In this document: in pieces, positions 23,476 through 33,175 of the stretch
How the letters are laid out: each line of letters begins with the position of its first letter
Position numbering within the stretch: the stretch's first letter is position 1
From: Sphingomonas sp.
GTDB taxonomy: Bacteria; Pseudomonadota; Alphaproteobacteria; Sphingomonadales; Sphingomonadaceae
DNA: 64,000 nt
Assembly (NCBI RefSeq): GCF_017304615.1
Contig: NZ_JAFKLZ010000001.1
Coordinates: forward strand, 186,001-250,000
Reading direction: 5' to 3'
The notes under the pieces: model-generated
Database searches by the model: none
What the model saw: the letters and a program-made list of their open reading frames with translations, nothing else
Told to the model about the DNA's origin: nothing
Position numbers and translations under genes: made by a program

Positions 23476-25419
23476 TTATTGGCAAGCGAGGCATTCATCG
23501 TAGTCGGTCGACTCGCCCAGTTCGAACTTGGGCGCTTCGATCGTGTTGTCGGCTTCCACGCCGCCCGCGAAGCCGGCGCGCTGGACCGATTTCGAGCGGA
23601 GGTAGTAGAGCGACTTCACGCCCAGTTCCCACGCGCGGAAGTGGAGCATCAGCAAGTCCCACTTTTCGACGTCCGCCGGGATGAACAGGTTGAGGCTGGT
23701 CGACTGGTCGACGAACGGCGTGCGGTCGGCCTGGAGCTCGATCAGCCAGCGCTGGTCGATCTCGAAGCTGGTCTTGTAGCAGTCCTTTTCCTCCTGGGTG
23801 AGGAAGTCGAGATGCTGCACCGACCCGCCGCGCTCGAGGATCGAGTTCCACACGGCGTCGGTGTTCTTCGCCTTTTCGATGAAGATCTTCTCGAGATACG
23901 GATTCTTGACCGAGAAGCTGCCCGACAGCGTCTTGTGGGTGTAGATGTTGGCCGGGATCGGCTCGATGCACGCCGAGGTGCCGCCGCAGATGATCGAGAT
24001 CGACGCGGTCGGCGCGATCGCCATCTTGCACGAAAAACGCTCCATCACGCCCATGTCGGCGGCGTCGGGGCAGGGGCCGCGCTCGACCGCCAGCGCCATC
24101 GACGCTTCGTCGGCCTGCGCCTTGATGTGCTTGAACATCTTGAGGTTCCACGACTTGGCCATGGCGCCTTCGAACGGCAGCCCGCGCGCCTGGAGGAAGG
24201 AGTGGAAGCCCATCACGCCGAGGCCGACCGAGCGCTCGCGCATCGCGGAGTAGGCGGCGCGCTCCATACCCGGCTCGGCGCGGTCGATATAATCCTGCAG
24301 GACGTTGTCGAGGAAGCGCATCACGTCCTCGATGAACCCCTCGGCCTTGTTCCACTGGTCCCAGGTTTCGAGGTTGAGCGACGACAGGCAGCAGACCGCG
24401 GTGCGCTCGTTGCCGAGATGGTCCTTGCCGGTCGGCAGCGTGATCTCGGAGCACAGGTTCGAGGTCGAGACCTTGAGGCCCAGCTCACGGTGGTGCCGCG
24501 GCATGTTCTTGTTCACGTGGTCGGCGAAGATGATGTAGGGTTCGCCGGTCGCAAGACGCGTTTCGACCAGCTTCTGGAACAGCGCGCGGGCATCGACCTT
24601 GCCGCGCTCCGACCCGTCCTTGGGCGACTTGAGCGCCCATTCGCTGCCATCACGCACCGCTTCCATGAAGGCGTCGGGGATCAGCACGCCATGGTGAAGG
24701 TTCAGCGCCTTGCGGTTGAAGTCGCCCGAGGGCTTACGGATTTCGAGGAACTCCTCGATCTCCGGGTGGCTGATGTCGAGATAGCAGGCGGCCGAGCCGC
24801 GGCGCAGCGAGCCTTGCGAAATCGCGAGCGTCAGGCTGTCCATCACGCGCACGAACGGAATGATCCCGCTGGTCTTGCCGTTGAGGCCGACCGGCTCGCC
24901 GATGCCGCGAACGTTGCCCCAATAGGTGCCGATGCCGCCGCCGCGCGACGCCAGCCAGACATTCTCGTTCCAGGTGTCGACGATGCCGTTCAGGCTGTCG
25001 GGCACCGAGTTGAGGAAGCACGAAATGGGCAGGCCACGCCCGGTGCCGCCGTTCGACAGCACGGGGGTCGCGGGCATGAACCACAGTTGCGAGATATAGT
25101 CGTAGATGCGCTGCGCGTGCGCGGCGTCGTCGGCATAGGCGGACGCCACGCGGACGAAGAGATCCTGATACGATTCGCCCGGCAGCAGGTAACGATCGTT
25201 GAGCGTTTCCTTGCCGAAATCGGTCAGCAGCGCGTCGCGCGAATGATCGACCTCAAGCGCGTAAGGCTGTGGCTTGACCGCCTTCGAATCGCGTTCGACC
25301 GGCTGGGCCTTGGCGACGGTCGCCGCGTTCGCCGCCACCTTTTCCAGGGCCTGGGTCGCTGCCTCGATCGCATCAGTCGCCATGTTCTCGCCCGTTCCTT
25401 CGGTGTCTCTGAAATCCAT
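23476..25419 (-). CDS. nrdA: class Ia ribonucleotide reductase, large subunit
   Basis: The product is about 647 residues, with the RNR lgC signature and the radical-site cysteines (NLCSEITLP, CCLSSLNL). The C terminus ends YDECLACQ, supplying the reducing thiols. No obvious N-terminal ATP-cone is seen, so it is shorter than E. coli NrdA; overall activity control may differ. The ATG at 25419 has AGGGGCG upstream; ATG 25383 is an alternative. The upstream 460 bp contains several inverted repeats. Confidence 0.93.
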   Translation of the reverse strand: MDFRDTEGTGENMATDAIEAATQALEKVAANAATVAKAQPVERDSKAVKPQPYALEVDHSRDALLTDFGKETLNDRYLLPGESYQDLFVRVASAYADDAAHAQRIYDYISQLWFMPATPVLSNGGTGRGLPISCFLNSVPDSLNGIVDTWNENVWLASRGGGIGTYWGNVRGIGEPVGLNGKTSGIIPFVRVMDSLTLAISQGSLRRGSAACYLDISHPEIEEFLEIRKPSGDFNRKALNLHHGVLIPDAFMEAVRDGSEWALKSPKDGSERGKVDARALFQKLVETRLATGEPYIIFADHVNKNMPRHHRELGLKVSTSNLCSEITLPTGKDHLGNERTAVCCLSSLNLETWDQWNKAEGFIEDVMRFLDNVLQDYIDRAEPGMERAAYSAMRERSVGLGVMGFHSFLQARGLPFEGAMAKSWNLKMFKHIKAQADEASMALAVERGPCPDAADMGVMERFSCKMAIAPTASISIICGGTSACIEPIPANIYTHKTLSGSFSVKNPYLEKIFIEKAKNTDAVWNSILERGGSVQHLDFLTQEEKDCYKTSFEIDQRWLIELQADRTPFVDQSTSLNLFIPADVEKWDLLMLHFRAWELGVKSLYYLRSKSVQRAGFAGGVEADNTIEAPKFELGESTDYDECLACQ

Positions 25420-25422
25420 CAC

Positions 25423-25883
25423 GCGCCCCTGGTTTTACCGCTTTCGTCACTACGACTCAGGGGCGAACCCCCATGCTACCATCCGGGGTGCAGCGGCCAA
25501 GAACAAAAAGTGTCCACAGCCTGTGGATCGGACACAGGAAGACCGTCTCCGCAATATGGTATTGCGGCCATCGATCTACCAGTGCTTGGGTTCGCCCCCG
25601 AACTGAACCTCTACAGATTGTGCCGAACTGGGCCGCGACGCAAGACAGTAAATGACGATTTAAAGACTCGGTTCGTCGCTATTTTGATTCGGTTCGTCGG
25701 CGGGTCGAGGGGAGCAATTCGGCGCGACGCGCGGGTTTCTGCGGGGTTCGCGGAAAGCAAGGGAACGAACGCCGAACCGGACAAATTTTTTCGCCGACGA
25801 CAGAATGGAATCAACCGGTTGTGGTCGGCGGTCGTCGTCTGGTTCGGTCGCGACCCATCAAGCAACGATTCGGATAGAGAGCC
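25423..25883. promoter_or_regulatory. nrdA upstream region with inverted repeats
   Basis: This 460-bp stretch has no gene. It holds a distant inverted repeat, GGGGCGAACCC (25460-25470) with GGGTTCGCCCC (25588-25598). Between the arms are TCCACAG-C-CTGTGGA (25513-25527), nested within GTGTCC/GGACAC, and CCGCAATA-TGG-TATTGCGG (25549-25567). TCCACA/TGTGGA resembles the DnaA-box core. No clear match to an NrdR box was found. The part from 25600 to 25883 is featureless apart from moderate AT richness. Confidence 0.6.
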
Positions 25884-26234
25884 ATGGCTTACCTAATTTT
25901 GAAGGCCGCCGTTTCAGGCATCCTGATCGCGATCGCATCGACCCTGGCGAAGCGATACCCCGGATTCGGCGCGCTGATCGCGTCGTTGCCGCTGGTGTCG
26001 GTGCTGGGGATGATCTGGCTCTGGTCCGAAAAGCCCGATGTGGAAAACATGGCGGCGCATGCCGGCGCGACGTTCTGGTATGTCCTGCCCTCGCTGCCGA
26101 TGTTCCTGCTGATACCCCTCCTGTTGCGCCATGGGACCGGTTTCTGGCTGGCGCTGGCGCTGGGCTGCGCGCTGACGATCGCGCTGTACGCGGCGATGAC
26201 GTGGATCGGGCCGCGCTTCGCGTTGACCCTCTAG
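25884..26234 (+). CDS. DUF3147 family membrane protein
   Basis: The product has 116 residues with four hydrophobic helices. The conserved pieces are GFGALIASLPLVSVLGMIWLW and ATFWYVLPSLPMFLLIP. The family is small and uncharacterised. The start lies after AGAGCC; the gene is divergent from nrdA and ends one base before the GGDEF-EAL gene. Confidence 0.87.
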   Translation: MAYLILKAAVSGILIAIASTLAKRYPGFGALIASLPLVSVLGMIWLWSEKPDVENMAAHAGATFWYVLPSLPMFLLIPLLLRHGTGFWLALALGCALTIALYAAMTWIGPRFALTL

Positions 26235-26235
26235 C

Positions 26236-28872
26236 TCAGCCGGCCTTGCGCAGGCCCCGATTGGCGGCGTTCAGCCGTTCGAGATTGAAATACTGGTTGA
26301 ACTCGAGTCCCGCGCGGCCGTCCTGCGCCCAACGCAGCGTGGCGGGGAACATCTGGCCTTCGAGCAGCTCGATCATCATCTCGACGCCGATCGACTGGCT
26401 CGGGAATTCGATGCCGTCGATCATCGCGCCGGTCGACGAGATATTGCGGATGCGGACTTCGCCCTGTTCGGCGCCGAGGTCGAGCTGGGCAGACCGCAGC
26501 ATCGTCGCGCGCGGGCTGCGGCTGACCTTGTACCCCTGGGCGGTGGCGACGCCGGCGGCGGCCCGGAGCTGCTGGATCACGTCCTCGCACCGCGCGGCTT
26601 TGCCATAGACGAAGCCCTGAATGTGGCTGCATCCCAGCTCGCGGATCAGTTCGACCTCGTCCTGATGCTCGACGCCCTCGGCGGTGGTTTCCATGTGGAG
26701 CGTGTTGGCGAGCGTCACGATCGCCTTGATGATCGCGGCGTTGCGGTTGCCGGGTGCGGCTGCGCCGCGCACGAAGCTCTGGTCGATCTTGATCTTGTCG
26801 AACGGCGCCTTCTTCAGATAGCCGAGCGACGAATAGCCGGTGCCGAAATCGTCGAGCGCCAGGCGGACGCCGATGCCCTTCAGGGCTTTGAACATCTGTT
26901 CCGACGACGAATCCTCGTTGAGGAAGACGCCTTCGGTGATCTCGAGTTCGAGGCGCTGCGGCGCGAGGCCCGAATTGGCGAGCGCCGAGGTGACGATCGT
27001 GGGCAGCGCGGGGTTGGCGAACTGGATCGGCGACACGTTGACCGCGACGCGGACGTAATTGGGCCAGGTCGCCGCTTCCCGGCACGCGGTGCGCAGCACC
27101 CATTCGCCGATCGATTCGATCAGCCCGGCTTCTTCGGCGATCGGGATGAATTCGGCGGGGCTGATACTGCCGCGCGAGGGATGGTCCCAGCGGATCAGCG
27201 CTTCGTACCCGACGATGCGGGCGCCTTCGGTGGACACCACCGGCTGGTAAGCGACGTGGAACTGGTCGGCGACCAGGGCATGACGCAGATCGTCTTCCAG
27301 TTGCTTGCGCGACTTGGCGCCCTCCAGCAATTCCTCGCGGAAGAAGCGGTGGATGCCGCGGCCGTCACCCTTCGCCGCATACATCGCGATGTCGGCGTTG
27401 CGGATCAGCGTTTCCGAATCGGTGCCGTTTTCCGGGGCGATTGCGATGCCGATCGACGCGCCGATCGAGATGGAGGACCCCTCGATGAAATAGGGTTGCG
27501 ACACCGAACCGATGATCGTCGTGGCGAGCTCGCTCAGCCGCTCGCGATTGCCCATGCCGGGCAGCACGACCTTGAACTCGTCGCCGCCGAGCCGGCCGAC
27601 CAGTCCAACGTCACCGACCGCGCGTTGCAGCCGCTGCGCGACTTGCTTGAGCAGGGCGTCGCCGACCTGATGGCCGAGCGTGTCGTTGACCGCCTTGAAG
27701 CGGTCGAGATCGAGCAGGAACAGCGCGGTCGTGCCCGGGGAGCCCGCCTGCGGCGCCAGCGTCTTGTCGAGCGTGGCGCGCATGCGCTGGCGGTTTGAGA
27801 GGCCGGTCAGGCCGTCGAACATCGCAAGCCGCTGGATCTCCGCTTCCGAGCGGCGCTTTTCGGTCAAGTCGCGGCCGGAGCCGACAAAACCCTGGAACCG
27901 GCCGAGATCGTCGAGGATCGGACGGCCGGAAATCGACCACCAACGCTCGCTATCCTCCGCGGTGGCAGGGCGCACCGAATAATCGGAGAAGGACGTTCGG
28001 GTCGCCAGATGGAAATTGAGCGAGCGTTCGGTGTCGCCCGATCCAGTGTCTGTGCGGAACGCGTCGATCAGCCGCATGCCCGCCGTCTCGACCCCGAGCC
28101 GCGACAATTCATCGCCGACTTTCGCCGACAGATAGGTGAAATAGCCATGGCGATCGGTCTGCCAGAACCAGCCGTCGCCATGCTCCTCGACCTCGCGGAC
28201 GAGCTGGCCTGCCAGACGCCCGGCATGGCCGGTCGAATTGTGCTGCTCGGTCGCCGTCTGATCGTCGCGCGCCAGCCGCACCGTCGCGACGACCAAGGTG
28301 GCGAAGGCGATCGCGGCGACCGCGGACGGCAGCGCGACTCCCGATTTCAATATTACCGCCACGCCGAGCGTCGCGGCATAAGCGAGCGTTGCGGCGCGGA
28401 CCGGATGGATCGCGATCGCCGTGATCGTGACCGCCGAGAATACCGCGACGAAGCCGACCAGGTGGAACTGTGTGAGATCCGCGCTTGTCAGTAGCGGGAG
28501 CAGCGACAGGAGACCCGCGCCGATTCCGGCCGCGCTCAGCGTCAGGGTTCTGACCTGGGCTTGCGTGGGCCAGGTCCGAGCGCGGGGCAATTTGAGCTGG
28601 AGCAGCGCGCCCAGCGACATCAGCAGGATCAACCCGCCGCGCGTCGCGGTTTGGTCGAGCAGGTCGGCGCGTCCGAAATGGTAGAAGATCAGCGCCACCA
28701 CGGCGGGCGCAAGCAGTTGCGCGAACAGGACGAACGGCCAGATCGCCGCGACTTCGGCAAGTCGGCTCAAATGGCTGTCGGTAACCTCCGGCGTCGTGTC
28801 GGCGGTGAGCCCCAGCGCCCCCCAGATCGGGCGCGGTAAATCGGTATTCCTGGTTCTGACGGTACGCGACAT
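26236..28872 (-). CDS. membrane-anchored PAS-GGDEF-EAL-PilZ protein
   Basis: The product has 878 residues. It has about five or six transmembrane helices (35-205), a PAS-like region (about 230-335), GGDEF (340-500, intact GRLGGDEFKVV), EAL (about 510-760, YEALIRW, LEITEG, DDFGTGYSS) and a C-terminal PilZ-like domain (about 775-875, NISSTGAMIDG). Both cyclic-di-GMP synthesis and breakdown motifs are present. I do not see the RxxD inhibitory site before GGDEF. It is probably a bifunctional second-messenger enzyme with its own receptor module. Confidence 0.9.
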   Translation of the reverse strand: MSRTVRTRNTDLPRPIWGALGLTADTTPEVTDSHLSRLAEVAAIWPFVLFAQLLAPAVVALIFYHFGRADLLDQTATRGGLILLMSLGALLQLKLPRARTWPTQAQVRTLTLSAAGIGAGLLSLLPLLTSADLTQFHLVGFVAVFSAVTITAIAIHPVRAATLAYAATLGVAVILKSGVALPSAVAAIAFATLVVATVRLARDDQTATEQHNSTGHAGRLAGQLVREVEEHGDGWFWQTDRHGYFTYLSAKVGDELSRLGVETAGMRLIDAFRTDTGSGDTERSLNFHLATRTSFSDYSVRPATAEDSERWWSISGRPILDDLGRFQGFVGSGRDLTEKRRSEAEIQRLAMFDGLTGLSNRQRMRATLDKTLAPQAGSPGTTALFLLDLDRFKAVNDTLGHQVGDALLKQVAQRLQRAVGDVGLVGRLGGDEFKVVLPGMGNRERLSELATTIIGSVSQPYFIEGSSISIGASIGIAIAPENGTDSETLIRNADIAMYAAKGDGRGIHRFFREELLEGAKSRKQLEDDLRHALVADQFHVAYQPVVSTEGARIVGYEALIRWDHPSRGSISPAEFIPIAEEAGLIESIGEWVLRTACREAATWPNYVRVAVNVSPIQFANPALPTIVTSALANSGLAPQRLELEITEGVFLNEDSSSEQMFKALKGIGVRLALDDFGTGYSSLGYLKKAPFDKIKIDQSFVRGAAAPGNRNAAIIKAIVTLANTLHMETTAEGVEHQDEVELIRELGCSHIQGFVYGKAARCEDVIQQLRAAAGVATAQGYKVSRSPRATMLRSAQLDLGAEQGEVRIRNISSTGAMIDGIEFPSQSIGVEMMIELLEGQMFPATLRWAQDGRAGLEFNQYFNLERLNAANRGLRKAG

Positions 28873-28946
28873 GATCCCGCCGTAGCGCGGGAGTCGTTAG
28901 GAAACGCTTGCCGATCGCGGCGATTTTACCGTGCCGCAACGTCGCC

Positions 28947-30116
28947 TCAGGGGCGATAGCCTTCCCATTCCGCGGGCAGGCCGATCGGGCCGAGCAACTC
29001 GTCGACCAACGGCACGAAGATGTTGGTCGCCCGATTGTCGTTCGCCATCAACAGGATGCAGCTTTGCCGCGCCACGACGCACACCGCATAATTGTCGGTG
29101 CCGTCGTCATGTCCTTCCTTGAAAAAGGCACGGCCGAAGCGGCTTTCGAACGTTCCCCAGCCGACCCCGTAGCCGAGCTTCTTTGCTTTCCACCGGTCGG
29201 TCCGCGCGTCGGTGAGCGTCGGAAATTGCGTCGGGCTGTCGATAAAAACGGTCGGGCGAATCATTGCGGCAAACGCGGCGCGGCTGAGCCCGTCGCCGCG
29301 CACAACGGCCGCGAGGAAGCGCGACCAGTCGGTCAGCGTCGTGTCGAGCGAGCCGAGCGCGCCCGCCACGCGGCGCTGGCGGAACCCCTGGCGCTCGCCC
29401 TGCTCGTTATAGCCGAACGCCAGCCGCCCGGTAAAATCGTCGCGCCACGTCATCGACGAATCGTTCATGCGGAACCGGTCGAAGATGCGACGCTGCATCT
29501 CCTTGCCGACGTCGATGCCAAGTCCCTGTTCGAGCACCAGTTGCGCGACGCGGAAGCCCTCGCCCGAATAGCCGTAGCGCGTGCCCGGATCGCGGCGCAG
29601 GCGCAGCTTCTTGTCGTCCTCGAAGAAGCGGAGGTTGGGGAAGCCGCTGGTATGGTTGAGCAGCATCCGCATCGTCAGCCGCCGCCAGCGCTCGTCACCC
29701 TTCAGGTCGGAGAAATTCTCGTAATCAGGCAAGGGTTTGGGGAGGTATTCTGCGATCGATTTGTCGAGGTCGATCTTCCCCTCATCGACCAATTGCATCA
29801 CCATCCAGGCGAACGTCGCCTTGGTCAGCGACCCGGCATACATGATCGTCCCCGACGTCAGCCGCGTCTTCGTCTCCAGATCGGCATAGCCGTAGCTCTG
29901 GCGGAACACGACCTTGCCGCCGCGGATGACCGCGATGCCCAGCCCGGTGACGTTGTTGGCCGCCATCAGGCGCGCGACGCGCGCGTCAATCGCCACCTCC
30001 GATATGCGGCGACCGTCGAGCGTCGCATAAGCGCGCGACGGCAAATCGGTGGTGGCGGCGGGCGCGGCGAACGGCAAAGCGGCCAGCGATAGTGCGAAGG
30101 CGATCCGAATCTTCAT
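28947..30116 (-). CDS. beta-lactamase-family serine hydrolase
   Basis: The product has 389 residues with a signal peptide (to about 21, AAPAATTD). The class C-like SxxK motif is GSLTKATF and the Y-x-G-like motif is YGYSGEGF. The rest is the AmpC/esterase fold (YGYADLET, LTMRMLLNHTSGFPN). Such proteins are mostly periplasmic esterases or peptidases, not drug-resistance enzymes. Its start is chosen at the signal peptide. Confidence 0.88.
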   Translation of the reverse strand: MKIRIAFALSLAALPFAAPAATTDLPSRAYATLDGRRISEVAIDARVARLMAANNVTGLGIAVIRGGKVVFRQSYGYADLETKTRLTSGTIMYAGSLTKATFAWMVMQLVDEGKIDLDKSIAEYLPKPLPDYENFSDLKGDERWRRLTMRMLLNHTSGFPNLRFFEDDKKLRLRRDPGTRYGYSGEGFRVAQLVLEQGLGIDVGKEMQRRIFDRFRMNDSSMTWRDDFTGRLAFGYNEQGERQGFRQRRVAGALGSLDTTLTDWSRFLAAVVRGDGLSRAAFAAMIRPTVFIDSPTQFPTLTDARTDRWKAKKLGYGVGWGTFESRFGRAFFKEGHDDGTDNYAVCVVARQSCILLMANDNRATNIFVPLVDELLGPIGLPAEWEGYRP

Positions 30117-30186
30117 GCGATCGACGCTAGCGCAACGCGGTTTCCGTGACGATAGAGGAGGCAATCGATCGCGACGGAGACCGCCA

Positions 30187-30834
30187 ATGCCCCTTTCGCT
30201 CTATGCCCACCCGCTGTCCTCCTATTGCCACAAGGCGGAGATGGCGCTGTACGAGAACGACACGCCGTTCGAGCTGAAGATGCTGGACGGCAGCGAGCCG
30301 GTCTGGGGCGAATTCATGCGGCTGTGGCCGATCGGCAAGTTCCCGATCCTGACCGATGGCGAGCGCGTCATCACCGAAGCGACGATCATCATCGAATATC
30401 TCGACACGCATTATCCCGGCGCGACGCGCTTCATCCCCGACGACCGCGATGCGGCGATCGAGGTGCGGCAGATGGACCGCTTCTTCGACAATTACATCCA
30501 GACGCCGCAACAGCGGATCGTCACAATCGCCCTCAAGCGCGACCAGGGCGACGAGGCAATCTTCCGCGCGCGGTTGGAGACGGCGTATCGCGTGCTCGAC
30601 GGATTGCTGGAGGAGCGCGAATGGGCGGCGGGGGACACGTTCAGCCTCGCCGATTGCGCGGCGGCGCCGGCGTTGCTCTATGCGGATTGGACGCATGCGA
30701 TCCCGAAGGAGCATAAGAACGTCTGGGCGTACCGCGACCGGCTGCTCGCGCGGCCCAGCTACGCGCGGGCGCTCGATGAGGCGCGGCCGTACCGCCACAT
30801 GTTCCCGCTCGGCGCGCCGACCGACCGCGACTGA
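30187..30834 (+). CDS. glutathione S-transferase family protein
   Basis: The product has 215 residues. The N-terminal thioredoxin-like domain has HPLSSYCHKAEMALYE, and GKFPILTDGERVITEATIII gives the cis-proline and SNAIL-like glutathione contacts. A helical C-terminal domain follows (AAGDTFSLADCAAAPAL). It conjugates or reduces electrophiles with glutathione. GGAGACCGCC upstream supports ATG 30187. Confidence 0.92.
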   Translation: MPLSLYAHPLSSYCHKAEMALYENDTPFELKMLDGSEPVWGEFMRLWPIGKFPILTDGERVITEATIIIEYLDTHYPGATRFIPDDRDAAIEVRQMDRFFDNYIQTPQQRIVTIALKRDQGDEAIFRARLETAYRVLDGLLEEREWAAGDTFSLADCAAAPALLYADWTHAIPKEHKNVWAYRDRLLARPSYARALDEARPYRHMFPLGAPTDRD

Positions 30835-30842
30835 GGCGCGGA

Positions 30843-31535
30843 TCAGGACCGGCCGATGAGGCGGCCGGCGCGCCTGGTCGCTTCGCGGGTATCCGCAGCG
30901 AGCTTTTTCACTTCCTGTGCGACGACCGCGAAGCCGCGCCCGGCATCGCCGGCACGTTTGGCCTCGATTGTCGCGTTAAGCGCCAGCAGGTTGGTCTGGT
31001 GCGCGATCTGACCGATCGAATCGACGATCGCGCCGACTGCGGCGATCGTGTCCTGCAATTCGCGGTGGCGCGTGTCGGCCTCGGCGCGGAGTTCCTCCAC
31101 TTCGTACAGGCGGGCTTGCGCCTCACGCTCGAGCACGACCTGTGCGGTTACATCGCTGGCGAACTTGATGACTTTGCGCGGGTTGCCGTCCGCGTCGAGC
31201 AGCGGATTGTAGGTGGCCTGGATCCACACTTCGCGTCCGCCGCGGCCGATCCTGCAATAGCGACCCGAATCGAACTCGCCACGGCCGAGCTTCGTCCAGA
31301 AGCGGCGATAATCGTCTGAATGGGCATATTCGGTATCGCAGAACATGCGATGATGCCGCCCGACGATCTCACCGCGGCTATAGCCAAACAGGTGGCAGAA
31401 ATTGTCGTTCGCCTCGATCACATTGCCTTGGAGATCGAATTCGATGATTGCCTGCGAACGATCGATCGCGGCCATTCGCGCGGCGCTCTCCATCTGGGTG
31501 GGCGTATCGTTATCGTCATCTATACTAACCGTCAT
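30843..31535 (-). CDS. short PAS + methyl-accepting-type signalling protein
   Basis: The product has 230 residues. The N-terminal PAS domain covers 28-135 ([20 protein letters not shown]). The conserved MCP hairpin tip [30 protein letters not shown] follows, and the protein ends soon after ([12 protein letters not shown]). There is no transmembrane segment and only one short coiled-coil arm, so it is much smaller than a full chemoreceptor, as in BdlA-like proteins. It is probably a cytoplasmic sensor for aerotaxis-like or biofilm signalling. Confidence 0.85.
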   Translation of the reverse strand: MTVSIDDDNDTPTQMESAARMAAIDRSQAIIEFDLQGNVIEANDNFCHLFGYSRGEIVGRHHRMFCDTEYAHSDDYRRFWTKLGRGEFDSGRYCRIGRGGREVWIQATYNPLLDADGNPRKVIKFASDVTAQVVLEREAQARLYEVEELRAEADTRHRELQDTIAAVGAIVDSIGQIAHQTNLLALNATIEAKRAGDAGRGFAVVAQEVKKLAADTREATRRAGRLIGRS

Positions 31536-31651
31536 AGGCGCTCTTAACGCCGGAACGGCCAGATCGGACGCATCTCCACTAACTTTAATCGAACGCTTCC
31601 CTTGTTCAGGGCGGCGTTGCGGGAAACGCGGGCGTCGCATAGGGGCGGGCT

Positions 31652-33175
31652 ATGACTACCACCATCCGCACCGCCGACCTGATAGAGAGCGTCGCCGACG
31701 CTTTGCAGTTCATCTCCTACTTCCATCCGATGGACTACATCCATGCGCTGGGCGAGGCGTATGAGGCAGAGCAAGGGCCGGCGGCGAAGGATGCTATCGC
31801 GCAGATCCTGACCAATTCCCGAATGTGCGCGGAGGGGCATCGGCCGATCTGCCAGGACACCGGCATCGTTAACGTCTTCATCGAATGGGGCATGGATTGC
31901 CGGTTGGACGACACCTCGCGGTCGTTGCAGGACGTGGTCGATGAGGGCGTCCGGCGCGCTTACCTCAATCCTGAGAACAAGCTGCGAGCGTCGGTGCTGG
32001 AGGACCCCGCCTTCACGCGGCGCAACACCAAGGACAACACGCCCTGCGTGCTCCACGTCGTCATGGTACCGGGCAGCCGCGTGTCGGTCGATGTCGCGGC
32101 GAAGGGCGGAGGCAGCGAGAACAAGTCCAAGTTCAAGATGATGAACCCGAGCGATTCGATCGTCGACTGGGTGATCGAGATGCTGCCGCAGATGGGCGCG
32201 GGGTGGTGCCCGCCGGGGATGCTCGGCATCGGCATCGGCGGGACGGCTGAGCATTGCGTGCTGCTGGCGAAGCAGGCGCTGATGGAGCCGATCGACATGG
32301 GCCCGCTGAAGGCGCGCGGGCCGAAGAACGACATCGAGGCGCTGCGCATCGAGATTTTCGACAAGGTCAACGCGCTCGGCATCGGCGCGCAGGGGCTGGG
32401 TGGGCTGTCGACCATCCTCGACGTCAAGATCAAGGACGCGCCGTGCCACGCTGCGGGCAAGCCGGTCGCGATGATCCCGAACTGCGCCGCGACCCGCCAC
32501 GCGCATTTCACGCTCGACGGGTCGGGGCCGAGTTACCTGCCCGCGCCGAAGCTGGACGAATGGCCCAAGGTCGACTGGAAGCCGGACGGCGCGGCGATCC
32601 GCGTCGATCTCGACACGCTGACGCCGGAGCAGGTGCAGGGGTGGAAGCAGGGCGACCGGCTGCTGCTCAACGGCAAGATGCTGACCGGCCGCGACGCTGC
32701 GCACAAGCGCATCGCCGACATGCTGGCCAAGGGCGAGGAACTGCCGGTCAGCTTCCGTGGCCGCGTGATCTATTATGTCGGACCGGTCGATCCGGTCGGC
32801 GAGGAAGTCGTCGGCCCGGCGGGTCCGACGACCGCCACGCGCATGGACAAGTTCATGCGGATGATGCTCGACCAGGGCCTGCTGGCGTGCGTCGGCAAGG
32901 CCGAGCGCGGCCCGGCCGCGACCGAGGCGATCAAGGAGGCCAAGTCGGCCTATCTGATGGCGGTCGGCGGGGCGGCGTATCTGGTCGCGCGGGCGATCAA
33001 AGGCTCGAAAGTGGTCGGGTTCGAAGACCTGGGCATGGAAGCGATCTATGAGTTCGAGGTGGTCGATTTCCCCGTCACCGTCGCGGTCGACAGCGAGGGG
33101 CACAACGTCCACCAGCTCGCGCCGCTGGTGTGGAAGGAAAAGATCGCGCGGGAGAAATTGCTGGAACGGGCATGA
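31652..33175 (+). CDS. fumA: class I fumarate hydratase (iron-sulfur)
   Basis: The product has 507 residues. Cysteines in RPICQDTG, GWCPPGMLG and TAEHCV fit the [4Fe-4S] ligands of class I fumarases. Both the alpha and beta domains are in one chain (C-terminal MDKFMRMMLDQG). It interconverts fumarate and malate in the TCA cycle. The ATGA overlap with the downstream transporter indicates co-translation. Alternative substrates (mesaconate) are possible in this family. Confidence 0.93.
   Translation: MTTTIRTADLIESVADALQFISYFHPMDYIHALGEAYEAEQGPAAKDAIAQILTNSRMCAEGHRPICQDTGIVNVFIEWGMDCRLDDTSRSLQDVVDEGVRRAYLNPENKLRASVLEDPAFTRRNTKDNTPCVLHVVMVPGSRVSVDVAAKGGGSENKSKFKMMNPSDSIVDWVIEMLPQMGAGWCPPGMLGIGIGGTAEHCVLLAKQALMEPIDMGPLKARGPKNDIEALRIEIFDKVNALGIGAQGLGGLSTILDVKIKDAPCHAAGKPVAMIPNCAATRHAHFTLDGSGPSYLPAPKLDEWPKVDWKPDGAAIRVDLDTLTPEQVQGWKQGDRLLLNGKMLTGRDAAHKRIADMLAKGEELPVSFRGRVIYYVGPVDPVGEEVVGPAGPTTATRMDKFMRMMLDQGLLACVGKAERGPAATEAIKEAKSAYLMAVGGAAYLVARAIKGSKVVGFEDLGMEAIYEFEVVDFPVTVAVDSEGHNVHQLAPLVWKEKIAREKLLERA

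Noticed and set aside
25505-25535. Replication origin at the DnaA-like boxes
   Set aside because: Only two degenerate boxes occur. There is no AT-rich unwinding element or origin genes nearby.
23434-25896. An 820-codon rightward open frame opposite nrdA
   Set aside because: nrdA is certain on the other strand. The antisense frame is Arg/Asp/Val-rich and has no domain.
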